Positions 33,293-44,500 of a stretch of 64,000 nucleotides of DNA are shown here, in pieces. The notes under the pieces were generated by a model. That model ran no database searches and was not told the DNA's origin. It was given only the letters and a program-made list of their open reading frames with translations. This stretch comes from Thelephora terrestris (taxonomy: Eukaryota > Basidiomycota > Agaricomycetes > Thelephorales > Thelephoraceae): positions 620,001 through 684,000 of the forward strand of contig WIUZ02000004.1 in NCBI GenBank assembly GCA_015956445.1. Reading direction: 5' to 3'. Position numbers and translations under genes: made by a program. Numbering within the stretch: the stretch's first letter is position 1; every line of letters starts with the position of its first letter.

Positions 33293-35643
33293 ATGTCTGA
33301 CAGCTCGCCCGCCTCGACCCAGGCACCGGTGACTCCACAGTCTACAGGTTCGTTAGACGTAGACTTCTCGCCCAGTGGGAAAGACAAGCCGGATCCGTTT
33401 CCATGGAACAACAAACAGCGGCGGCAGGTCGCCTTCTACCCAAACATGAACGCTTCCAATAAACCCCAGAAACCCTTCAGCCGGAGTGCTGCGAAGCGCG
33501 AGAGTGTGATGACTCTTGGAAGCATTGAGCATCTCCAGCATTACTTCACCAAGACTGGGCTCGCAGCGAACAAGGAGTGAGCATCTCATAACTCCGTCTC
33601 GCCCGTGGGCGCCCCCACTGATGATTTGTAGCTCCCTAAGTACCGCTACCAAAGGACTTGTTCCTGCGCTTGGCCATGGAGTAACCCAGCTATCCATGCT
33701 CTCTGGAGATGAAGTTCCTCATCTTAAGTTGCCGCCTTCCCCAGTTATCCCCCAACCAACACAACCGGCCTTCCCCCCGTATGTCAAGACATTCGAAGTC
33801 GACCCGGAGAATCTCAGACCAGGATTAATAGATGATCTCGAGAGTGTCATACAGATATGGCGTCTTAACGACGACTCCGGTATTGCGCCTTCATCACCAC
33901 AGGATCAGGACCCAACGGTCTCTAGGATGGATGGGGATAGAAGACCGTCCGATCACTTCGATGTCCTCAAGGCTCTCAAGATCACTACGCATGCCATCCG
34001 TTCTGTACGGAACTACGTTGTGTCCTTACCTAGCGAATCATCGACCATTTCGGGCAACCAACGACAGCATTATCGGCCCCAACACCTGACCAATCTTGCG
34101 CTCCAGAAACGCCACATCCCAAACCCTTCTTCCGCGTCGATCGCCTTGTCCAGGACTCGCAAAGCTGCGCTCAGTACTCTCAGTGTTCTCAGGTTACTCG
34201 AAGAATCATCGCGACTTCCTTTGTTGGACGACGCTTACGATGCTCAGAGCGATCATGGCTCTCAAGGCCGGGTAGCTTCGCCATCAAACCATTCTGACAG
34301 TGGAGATGGCGATCGTTCTACCGCCAGTGACGAAAATCAACCAGCATTTACCCTGATCAGGGTCCAAGGACGCAATGAACAAGTGCCTGTCTGGGAAGAC
34401 CTCGACGATGACTTCAATCAACCCCAACAAGAACAGAAACGTGAAGGTTGGGAGGAACGCTTGGTCCTTGGGAGCGGATGGTTATACAGACAAGATATCC
34501 TGCTTTCTTCCTTGGCCAAAGAGAAGGAGGAGGTTGGAACTTATCTTGATGTCGTGGATGAGGTGTTGTTCGGCGGACCAAAGAATGGGCAGAGAGGATG
34601 GAGGAGAGAACGGGATCGGTCGTTTAAGAATAGGAGGGTCAGCGCCGGCGAAGCAGATAGGAGAGGTGCTGCCTTACCGGACATTCGGCCATTCAACAGA
34701 CGCGTGGTGTCGACGAGCATTTTGAACGACTCCCTGGCAGAGGAACCAGAAGAAATGGATAGCATAGAGGAGGAGAGTGCAGTGGATGACGATGATTTGC
34801 CTCACTGGGCCAAACGAGGCACTTTCCAAGATGACCCTTTGGGTGGGTTCTTGCTTTGTCAATCATCGAGGTGATACTTATTCCTGGTGCAGGTCGAATG
34901 CATGCACTGTTCAAATCCGTCCTACCCTCCCCGTTGGCTGCCGTCCTCCCCGACGATGCATCAGATCGGACAACCCTCTTGGAGAAACTCGCATCGGGAC
35001 AACTCCTCTGCGTTGCGTACAACGCTGCGGTGCGGCAGTCGCGCAAACCTTGGGGCTTTATCAGTCAAGATTCCATTCACGACATAGTCACTCTGGAGGC
35101 TTCTGCCGAGGCTTGCGAAGCTAAACGGAGTGGATGGACGTTTAGGAGGTCGGACAACCTTCGGCTATGGGCAGCGTAAGCGTCTGCTCTGGAACCAGCG
35201 AGATTCACGTTGACCGATCACATGTAGTGCCCTCAAGTTACGTTATCTCCTTCCTGTAATAATGCCCACCTCCGAACCCAACCTCAAGCGGGGGAGAGCG
35301 CTGAACGGTGTCGGCTTTGCTAGCCCCGACAGAGGATCCAATACACCTTCGCATGGAACCCCTGTCGCCTCCCCTACGAGACAGACACCCAAGCCAGAGG
35401 AACGCCCCGTTTTCTTTGACGGTCCTCTCGTTGCTAAGCAAGGAGAGGGCTGGGACACAATGTTGGAAACAGCCATAGATAAATGGGTGGAATGTGTCGT
35501 TGCCGAACAACGGGGTGAATGGTGAGTTGGGGGACCACGAAGATATAACCAACCCCACCACTTGTTACCCCGTCGCTTGCAGCCCTCGAATCCCAGCTCG
35601 AGCTCACTCAATCTCTGCCGGAACCTATAAATCGCTCTCTTGA
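33293..35643 (+). CDS. conserved fungal protein with calponin-homology-like C-terminal region
   Basis: The start MSDSSPASTQ lies at 33293. A splice (GA|C TCC) joins the first exon to a long second exon. The N-terminal half is disordered; a middle segment has DHFDVLKALKITTHAIRSVRNY and repeated helices. The most conserved part follows the next intron: RMHALFKSVLPSPLAAVLP, LLEKLASGQLLCVAYNAAVR, SRKPWGFISQDSIHD, GWTFRRSDNLRLWAA and ALKLRYLLPV. This looks like a calponin-homology-type fold, suggesting binding to the cytoskeleton, though that is inference. A good GT-AG intron (gtgagt...ttgcag) near the end extends the protein into a last exon, 35582-35643, ending KSLS. Without it the frame stops at 35525. 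I do not know a function for this family. Confidence 0.65.
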
Positions 35644-36018
35644 GGTATACCTTTCTTTATTTTTTCACATTAAATCTATCCCCATGCAAGTCACCCTCCT
35701 TTGTTGTCGAATATTGCTTTCATCCCCAAGCCGCACGCACGTTCAATGGAAATTCGGAAATCATCTTTCTCTGTTTATCACATTCCTCCCATCGCGCATA
35801 GCTCTTTGGATTGCCCACTACCCTCTTTTCCCTTTCGCGTCTGGTTATTGACCGGTCGTGTACGTATACCACTCATCCTCAACGCCGTTGCTGTCCTGCC
35901 GTACGTATTAAGTACCTGAACCCAAGCATTTCCATTCCTAAGTCGTATGGAACCAGTATTACCCTACATGTACAGTCCGAAACCTTTAATTAAAAGTCTG
36001 CAGATCACCGTGATTTGG
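35644..36018. other. intergenic between convergent CH-like and Sld3-like genes
   Basis: This AT-rich spacer of 375 bp probably carries both 3' UTRs. Short plus-strand frames lack coding support. Confidence 0.55.
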
Positions 36019-37764
36019 TCAAGGAGAATCACTCCTGGCATCTTCGTCTGTGAGCGCCGATGCCAACGACCTTCTCACACTCGGAGAGCCAATCATCCAC
36101 TCATCATCCTCGTCTTCGTCGCCCTCGAGATCTGTACGCAGTTGTAGGTTTGTCCTCGGTACGCGACCTGATTTCACGGGTGTATCGGTGGCGAAACTGT
36201 CCTCACCCAACTCCAGGGAGGAGGAAGACTTCCGGCCAGACGCTCTACTGTCGTTCTCATTTACCCCCATGACGGTGGTACTAGAAGGGGGATGAGGTCG
36301 AGCCCCGGTGAACTGCTTTATGGGCTTGACAGGCGTGTCCTCGACCAAGACTTGAGACTGCACCCTCTCCAGGCCTCGATGTTCCGTCGTGGGCTTTGGC
36401 CTCTCCCTGACCACTGGGGCTGGAGGTTCAGGCGGGGGATCAGGCAACAAACTGGATTTCGACCGTTTGAAACCCTTGCTCATGCTGACCTCTCTCGTCA
36501 ACATCCGTTTCTTGCCGTTCGAGACGGCTTTGGCTTCGGCTTCGAGAGACACGGAAAGCGAGCGGGATCGTGCGAGCGTGGAGGCGGAGTTGGGGTCGAG
36601 GTGGGGGTGGGCGGAGCGAGAGCGGGAGATGGAGGTCGATGTGGAAGCTGTTCTGGTTAAGGATGGTTCTCGGGAACGAGTCGAGCCTGCGGCCGGTAGT
36701 GTTTTCTGGCGTTTCGCTTTTCGCTTTTGGTTGTCCGGTGGGGGGCTCTCCGCGTCCGTGTCGTCAGAGAAGATGGGGTGCCGGAAGACCTTGCTGTGAA
36801 GCAATTTACACAGATCCGGTTGTGACTTGCAGAACCTAGAATCCCAGAACGCATCTCAGCACACGACAACAGATGGGTGAGTTGCAGAAATGAACGAACG
36901 CTTCCTGAACGACGTCTTCGCAGAATACCTGCATCCAGTCTCTGTCGTCTTTGCGTTTGTCGCTCTTGGAGGCATTTATGCCATGGTCATCGATAGACCC
37001 CAGTAGTTGCCACATTGCGAGTTTGTCCATCAGAGACTCTAGCTTGTCCTCGAGTGAGAGGGCCGGCCGTGGGTCTCGTTGCTTCCGTTTCTTGGGGGAA
37101 GGGGAAATACCCTCGGCCGTCTGAGTGCTGGGATAAGACACGGGATGACACAGCCGGAACAGATGTAAGATGATCTGGATCTGTACCCTTGAGGACCGTC
37201 AACATCACGAAAGGAAACCGGGAAGGACACCGACTCTCTGCGTTCCATCCTATCTAACCAATCCTTCTTCCACTTCTCATCTTTCTCCTCTTCGTTATCT
37301 TCGAAGATTGACTCATCCGCGGGCTTGTCATTCTTGAACGCGAGCCACATCATGCTCTGCTCAAAGTCTGCGGGACTGTCGGAATTCCCGGTGTTCAGAA
37401 TTTCCGGGACCAAACGGTGGTATTTGTCCGAGCATTGTCTCGAGGTCAGGAACAGTGCATCAAGATTCGCAAGCCGGGTGGGGTCGGCATCGTCTCGTGG
37501 AATGAGTCGTTCAAGGGACGAGCGGAGTCTTCGCAGTGACATCAAGGACTATCGAAAATGACCACCGGAAGTCAGCGGTGGAAAATACCGATGCCACAAG
37601 TGAATCACTTCGGGGAGCCATAGGAACTGGAGGTACAGGTTCTTGACGTCACTGGGCTGAGGGTTGGGGGCGCTTGGACCTGCGGCATTTGGATAACCCC
37701 GTAGAATAGAGCGCTCCTGAGTCGCGGTCCACCTGACTGGGCATGCAGTTGGAAGGGAGTACAT
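36019..37764 (-). CDS. Sld3/Treslin-like DNA replication regulator
   Basis: The first exon (MYSLPTACPVRW...) runs to LYLQFLWLPE and splices in phase to SLMSLRRLRSSLERLIPRDD. The core then shows VQIQIILHLFRLCH, LEDKLESLMDKLAMWQLLG, DRDWMQVFCEDVVQEAFVHF and a link to KVFRHPIFSDDT. These match the order of the Sld3 central domain: a Gln-Ile-Gln-Ile helix, a Leu-rich segment ending in a WQ pair, and an FCxxVV helix. The C-terminal ~250 residues are disordered and basic, with many Ser-Arg and Ser-Pro sites. Sld3 helps load Cdc45 at origins, and CDK phosphorylates its C-terminal tail so that it binds Dpb11. The tail here has candidate sites, but I cannot assign them. Confidence 0.72.
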
Positions 37765-38075
37765 GGTGATGGGGTGAGATATCCGTCGCGTCGCGACTGG
37801 TGTGGTACTTTGACGCGACTACCCACGTGATTGCTTTACTGGGAAAACGATAGCCAAGAAACAAGATCGAGAAAGCATCTAATCGAGATATGTAAGGTAC
37901 GACAGTCGGTTCTGTGAGAACTGCGTGGTGGCATTCCTTGTGTCAACTCTACCCCCTCACTTGGTGGATAAGTCGATGCAGCTCAACCCTCCAGAGTCTA
38001 GGCCCCCTCCGCCCTTCTTTCTCACGCATTGAGCTTCGGCTTGCCTTGCCCGCACCCAGTTCCCAGTTCGGTAGA
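37765..38075. other. intergenic: Sld3-like promoter side and DUF2470 gene 3' flank
   Basis: This 311-bp spacer shows no exon or RNA gene. Confidence 0.55.
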
Positions 38076-38913
38076 CTATTTACCCTTGAGGATAGAATCA
38101 ATCCTGGCGGCCTGTACGTTCCTCTTCAGCTCTATCCAAGCCGGAAAGCCGAACAAGAGGGTTCCCAGAATGTACATGGCCTGACAATAAGGATGAGCCG
38201 CAGTCCATCGATGGAGGGAAGTGCTACTTACGCCGACCCCGAATGGTGTTCTATGCCTCTTGACGAGTATCGCCGTATAGAAGGATTCAGCCGTATGTGC
38301 CACCACCACAACTCCCCATGCGAGCTTTACAACCCCATCGCCTACAATGTCCCGAATAAAGGAGCCAGGGTAGAGGTAGGATGGAACTATGCTGGACAGG
38401 GGCGGGGAGAGGGTGACGTAAGTGAGGAGTGCGATTAACGCTCCCGTCAGTAGCCATGCGCCAGAGGTAACCGTGAACTCGGTTATCTGTGGGACAGGTA
38501 CCTGCAAAATATCAATGGATCGGCCGGGACTCGGCTCAGGGCTCAGGGTGTGACCGTAAACCTTACCATTCCCAGTGCCTCCTCCGCATGTGCTTTCATG
38601 GACAGCAGACGAGGTTTGACGTCTTGATACCCAGACAACGGCGGCTCGAATTCGATTCGAATGGGGATATTCCCAGCGCCGGAGGAAGGGGTTTTGTAGC
38701 TGATATTCATGCCCTACGTAGACGAACCGATGAGGTAACCGATGCGATGGAATGCTCCAGAATGCCCACCTTTGAATCAATTCCCGTCATTTCCGCATTC
38801 GTGATCTTTGCGTCTTTCACCTTGCCATAGTAGATGACGTAGCTGGCAAGAGTGTCCTTGTGATTGGACATGTACATGCACAAGAATGACGACTTGGCGG
38901 CAACGGGGTCCAT
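38076..38913 (-). CDS. DUF2470-domain membrane protein
   Basis: Four exons give about 230 residues. The N-terminal part begins MDPVAAKSSFLCMYMSNHK and has VIYYGKVKDAKITNAEMTGID, GMNISYKTPSSG, IEFEPPLSGYQDVKPRL and MKAHAEEALGM. This is a DUF2470 domain, a fold related to haem-iron utilisation proteins. After a short linker come several hydrophobic segments: SGAWLLTGALIALLTYVTL, LAWGVVVVAHTAESFYTAIL and AMYILGTLLFGFPAWIELKR, the last like DUF4499. The protein is thus a soluble domain attached to about four membrane helices. The biochemical role is unknown. The gene diverges from the small hydrophobic protein with a 283-bp spacer. Confidence 0.8.
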
Positions 38914-39196
38914 TTTCACCGAGATGTGGTGGAGCGGAGTGGTCGTGAGATTCGGCCCCAGGGCAAACGTCACCAAAGCGTTTTCGGTTGCTGCGTCACC
39001 TCGATCGGTTGCACCACTTTTCTCACGGTCGCTCCATTTACTTGGGTATATAAGCCAAGGAGGAAATGGGTCAGATCCCTCACCAAACACCTTCCAAATT
39101 CTCAGAACACCACACCTCCTTCTAACCCTCACACCTATATCTCTATCATGGTGATTTCATCCAGCAGCCATCTCCTTTGATCTCCGGCACTCAGAC

Positions 39197-39478
39197 ATGA
39201 ATATTTCACAGGGCTCCGTCGTTTCTACCATCGGTGGCATCATCGACACTATCGTCTCAGCCATCGCCAGTGTGATTATGACAATTGTCAACACCATCGT
39301 TACTGTAAGTCATACCGAAAAGCCAGTAATTCGTGTCACTCATCCCGCTATTCAGATCATTGTTGCCATCTTTGACTTGATCGTTGACATCCTCTGCTGC
39401 CGACTCTGTACTTCTCGTAGGAGAGTAGGCACTCGGGGATCCAGGTTCGGACGGCGAGGGGGGACTGCGACGTACTAA
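39197..39478 (+). CDS. very small hydrophobic protein with Cys cluster and basic tail
   Basis: Two exons (39197-39304 and 39356-39478) joined by a 51-base GT-AG intron encode 76 residues. Almost the whole first 60 residues are a repeating hydrophobic pattern of Ile/Val with spaced Ser/Thr and Ala (VVSTIGGIIDTIVSAIASVI, then IMTIVNTIVT and IIVAIFDLIVDIL). This is followed by CCRLC and an Arg/Gly-rich tail (TSRRRVGTRGSRFGRRGG). The pattern matches a family of tiny proteins I know from mushroom genomes that lacks an assigned role. The hydrophobic part could form one or two membrane helices or an amphipathic sheet, and the clustered Cys could be lipid-modified; both are guesses. The intron with its strict phase supports a real gene. 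Confidence 0.72.
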   Translation: MNISQGSVVSTIGGIIDTIVSAIASVIMTIVNTIVTVSHTEKPVIRVTHPAIQIIVAIFDLIVDILCCRLCTSRRRVGTRGSRFGRRGGTATY

Positions 39479-40764
39479 TTTCACGTTTACCCTCCCATTT
39501 ATATCCCCATCATATTCCGATGTACGACTTAATAGTTAGATACCGCCACTAGTGAATCTGTAACCGTCGATCGTAACTGCTTATACACGGTACCCACCGG
39601 ACTTTCTTCTTACCGCATTGGCGACCTAGATCCTGTTCGATTGAGTTACAGTTTTGGCCCCGCTTCCACACGACTCAGGGCCATCATCTCCATGGAAGAT
39701 CCACCGCCATGCCTTCGCTCCGCAGATCCGATCGTAATGTCGCGAGTCCCAAAAAACTCCCGCCATCGTTATGCTGCTGAAATTTATGCCTCGGTACGCG
39801 ACCGGGCGATCTCATGAAATTGATGCGCGGTTTGGTCCTCGTTTCGCGATGCTACAAACCAGTCGCAGGTAGAACGGGATCGTTCAGCCACTTCTCGATG
39901 GGCTGCAGTGCATAGATCCGGCAAAGAGGTCACGCGTGTCTGGCCTGTTCGATAAGAGCGATTAAGACACGAATCGTCTCCAGGTCTAAGGTGGGCTCCG
40001 AGCCCTGTTTCTTTCTCTTGAACCCAGGGTCGTCGCTGATGCCTCCAGGGCCGTGCTTACGACCGTGAATCATTTCGCAGATCGTCGGTATGGTCCGGTC
40101 GATTGAGGAGGCGGACAATCTGGCTTACGAATGGGCTGATTGAGGCTCACGCTAGGTATGAGCGGTGGCGAGTCAAACGATAAGTATCGGAACCAATGCA
40201 CGGACTTGCACGCACAATGAAACCCGTGCTCTTCTATGTGAAAGGAGCCGTTGTCACTTGTCATCCCGATTTCGACCTTGCAGATAAATGGGAAGACCCA
40301 GGGTTGGGTCACTCCTGCCAACACGCAAGGTCGTGCAAGATTGCCTGCGAACCGCATCGATCTGTGAGCACCTCCGGTTCGCAGAGCGATGCCCTCCAAA
40401 GTTCCACAAACGCAGTTGTGGAATGTTGAGGTTGATGCCCCCCTTCAAAATCTTGTTTTCAGGGCCTTGAAGCGCAAGATTGGGCGCCCTGATCTCCGTT
40501 GTGAGTCGATTAGCATCGACAAAAGCGGAACAGTAGTAGGCTCGTTTGTGGCTGATCAATGCAACTTCAGCACATGAATTTTGGCTACGCATGGAGACGA
40601 TATATTTCGACAAGGTCCTCGAAGTAGCCCTATGAGAAAGGGTTTGTGAGGCGCCTATGGGTATGCTGGCCATGGGTATTTGGGAGACCCAGTGGGTAGG
40701 AAGAACTTTCCTACCCAGGTCGAAGAGACCTCCGCATAGAGCGAAGTAGTAGAATTTGGGTAGC
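39479..40764. other. gene-poor stretch
   Basis: This 1.3-kb stretch has no recognised gene. The best open frame is minus 40254-40673 (139 residues, starting MASIPIGASQ). It may splice onward to minus 39930-40118, which ends LETIRVLIALIEQARHA, but no known domain appears and the splice sites are only fair. It could be a fast-evolving gene, a decayed gene or untranslated DNA. I see no transposon terminal repeats or transposase motif. Confidence 0.35.
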
Positions 40765-41161
40765 CTAAAATATTCCTCCGCGCGATTTAGAGTTGAATGA
40801 TGCCTTCGAGTTTTGTGGTCCTGGGCTCTTGAACGCCACTATCGTCCCTAGAAAAATTGTGAGTTCAACTGTCTCGGAACTGGACGGGGTCGTTCACACC
40901 GATATTTATTCCGAGTGAGGGCTGTGCCTTGTCATTCTGCATAGTCTGCAGCTGCAGGTAGGTGACAAGAGTATCGTTCAAATCTCGCCACGTCTTCTCG
41001 GTACTGATTCGGCGACCCAACACAAATGATGCGCCGGTCATAAACTGAGACAACGACTCGACGATGATATGGTGTTGGCGGAGTGTCCCAAAGTCTTCTC
41101 GATAGGATATTATGTCCTGGTCTTCAGAACCATCGTGTTTTACGATCCAGTAGTACATCAT
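40765..41161 (-). CDS. small hypothetical protein
   Basis: A 98-codon open frame starts MMYYWIVKHDGSEDQDIISYR and includes FGTLRQHHIIVESLSQFMTGASF and TWRDLNDTLVTYLQLQTMQ, with a helical, moderately acidic composition. A GT-AG intron (donor in ATC G|gtgtga, acceptor TTTCTAG) would change the end to a short Ser/Lys-rich tail with stop at 40765. Without it the frame ends at 40865. I do not recognise the family. It may be a lineage-specific gene; the call rests on coding-like composition only. Confidence 0.4.
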
Positions 41162-41548
41162 GGTTGGTCGCAGGCCCTTGCGCGCCGATCAAAAGCCCTT
41201 GCGCATCACCCAAGGTCATGGCAGCTAAGCGTATCGTTTCCCCTGGACGCCTATATGAGGGAAGAGCTTCAACATGTGCCATGACAGAAGCTGTTGCTCT
41301 ATAAGCTAGTCCGCCATGCAAGAAATCGAGATGTAGTGTCCGTTGGATCGCGGGCGTCTAATTCAGGCCCTATCTCAGTCTGGTGATGGGTTGAGGACCA
41401 CGTGACATCGCCTCCTCAAGAACGTCCCCTTCGGCGAGAACAGACGCCAATCTCACACTTCCATTTTTACCGATATAGCAGCCACCACTACCTTAAACGC
41501 TATCTGCTATCAAAATACCGCTACGCCCATCGTGTGTAATGGTGTTTT
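41162..41548. other. intergenic, divergent from Fab1-like gene
   Basis: This 387-bp spacer leads up to the Fab1-like start. A short minus-strand frame (41124-41321) lacks support. Confidence 0.5.
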
Positions 41549-44500
41549 ATGGCTTCCAAGCTTGATCACGACAAACCGCTTCCCACCCTTCCTAAGCGAC
41601 ATGACACTCCAAAGCTCACCACCCTCTCTGTCGAAGCACGGAACCACACCCGGAGGTTTATTCTCCGAGCAATAGAAGAAGAATCTTTGGCGATTGCGGG
41701 TAACGACTGGGACCACGACAATGAAGCATGGACAGACGGAATATTGGACGCCCTCGACTCCCTGGGAGATAGCATCGCGGATGGCGGCTGGATAGCGGGT
41801 GCGAATCGGTCGAGGCGAGCCCTCATCCAACGGAAGTTAACTTCAAGGGGTATCGAGGAAGGAACAACGACCGCAGACGCTGTCGCGGAGCCTAAGAGTG
41901 TTGCACTCTCAGACGTCCCAGAACACACTACCGAGCACTCGCCACCTAGATCTCCGGCTGGCACAGCCATGGAAGGTATATCATTTTGGGTCGCGAAGAC
42001 CTTGCCACCCTCTCCGAAGCCCTACGCCAAGCACATGCTATTGACCGCAGCCGCCTACGGATCCGTTCCGGACAACGCCTCTGATTTTGAAATTGTCCCC
42101 TCTGCTATTGGATGTGTATTTTCGCCATCTCGGTTCACGCTACCCCGCACCACATCACGCGAGGAAGGAATCGTACTGTATGGGCTGGACGAATGGGACG
42201 GTCAGTTTAGCTCAAGCTAATCTCAGTCCTCCTTTCCAGCCTCATCCTCTTGTACCTTAGCCAATGCAGATTACTCTGACAAGAACCCAATCAAAATCGT
42301 TGGCGGAACTTTCTCGCTGCAAGGCGTAGCCTCCCTTGCCCAGCATGCGGCGCTTTGCAAAGTTCTCCGGCTTTCCATCTACATCTACCTATCCGTCGTT
42401 ATCGAACAACATCTCTTCTTCGACTCGCGCGTCAAGCTCAACATACCGAAGGTTCGCCCTCGCCCTGCGCCACTCCCGATCAGACATTTTGGCGACAGTT
42501 CTCAAGTTCCCAATGCTGGTGAGAGATCATCAGATCGGAGCCCTCATGCAGGTGTCTGGGGATTTCTCTCGAAAAAAACCGGGGGTCTTTTGACCCGTGC
42601 CACGACCCTCGCTAGACATGGCTCGCTGGATCTTCGGAGGACAGTGAGAGACACTCCCCGGCGATCGATGGATGCACCTCACCCAAGGGGTAGGCGGCTC
42701 TCCTTCCTGGCCGATGGCCTCCCCTGGCAAACGAAGGCAACCAAACCGACAGAACAGCACACGGAGGACCACCCGTTTCGAATGGCTGTAACTCGTATCG
42801 AAGGTTTCCAGGACTTGCTCTCAACAACTACCGGAATTTGTTTCCCACCCCCACCCCTCCTACAATCCATAGCCGAGAGGGAGGATTTGGATCCTTCCCG
42901 CAGGCTTAATCCGGATGAACGAATACGATTACATTGCCTACTCGGCTGGGAGGGGCGCGATGCACATGCAAAGGGGATGATCGGAGTCCGTGGCTTTGTA
43001 AGGCAGCAAGAGATTTGTGCCCTCTATTCGGAACATGTTTTACCCATTCCAGTTACCCGCACACCGTCAATTGCATCCACCAATTCCGATACCCTCACGA
43101 CAAACTCCTCATCCCTGACAAGTACCTCCCAACAGCCAGCCCCTGCGCTCGTTCCCACCTTATGCGGCGGCCGTCGTAGGTGGATGCGGTTCCGGTATTA
43201 TTCTCGAGAGGATGGCGCGGACAAGACCCTCGGCGGGGCGATTATACGGATGGCCACCACAGCCGAGGATCAGTGTGGAAACGCTGGATGTCAATCGAAA
43301 CGGTTTCAACACGAGCTGGATTTCGTGCATGGAGGAATACGGATCACCGTGAATATCAATTCCCTCGAAGAGATCGTCAATGAAGAGCGGGTTGACATGT
43401 GGCAGAGTTGCGTGGAGTGTTCGGCTAGAACGAAGGCGGTGAGAATGAGTGATGGAACCTTGTAAAGTCATTTCATAATTCCATACCTTCTGCGGCTCAC
43501 AGTCACTCCTTGCAGTCTGCTTTCCTTCGGAAAGTTTCTGGAGCTCCTCGTGTACTCGCGGTCTTTCCATATCATCACCCCTCCGCTTTGCGAACACACT
43601 GTACCCGCAGAAGTCAAGATGGACGCCCTTCCATCGCATCCTGGCCTCAACATCGCTCGTCACTTCACATACCGGACTCACCGGATTACTTTTACTCTGG
43701 CCGCCGTCGAGGAAATTTACAACGTCGAAGTCCCTCGCGTGCAATTCGTACACGGCGCCCACATGCTAGAAGAGCCCAAACCTATTGCGGGTTCCCCGAC
43801 AGTGTCATCTCAATGCCCCACTTCCTCAGAGTCTGAAAGCAGTGATGTAAGGAGGACTTTGAAGAGAGAGATTAGGTCCTGGTGGCACGCGTTATTTGAA
43901 CGGATGGATAATCTTGTAGGTTTTCCCTCCCTTGTGGTCCACCAAACCGTTATCGACGAGATTTCCCGAACCCAGGAACAAATATCCCACGATGATACCG
44001 AACCACTAGTGCCTTTGAAATCCCTCCCACGAATACCTTCTTCCGTTGACCCCGATGAAGATGAAGAAACGGAATCAAGCCATAGCTCTCAGGCAACGCC
44101 GAAGATCGCACCGTCAACCTTACCAGGCCCCCCCTCCGTCATAGAGGAACAAGAAGCCGAAGTGGGTTCTGTAGAAGGGACCCCACGCATCCCTGCAAAG
44201 ACTCTACCTACACTTCCCGATGATGAGCCCAATCATGAGATGCCCTCTGCGACTACCACTATCCCTGAACAACCGGATTCTCCTTCTTCACGCCCTCCGA
44301 CTGAAAGAAGCGATAGCAAACTTTCCGCCAAGTCAGCCTCTTCGGCTTCTACGCGGACGCTTCCAAAGATCCCCCACCATGAAGAGACGCTGCAGCTCCT
44401 TCAGAACCTCAGAGAAGACCTTCAGCGTGAAGAACATTCTCTGTACTCTCTTCTTGCGAAGACGCCGAATGAATGTCTGAACAATGCAAGACACGCCTTC

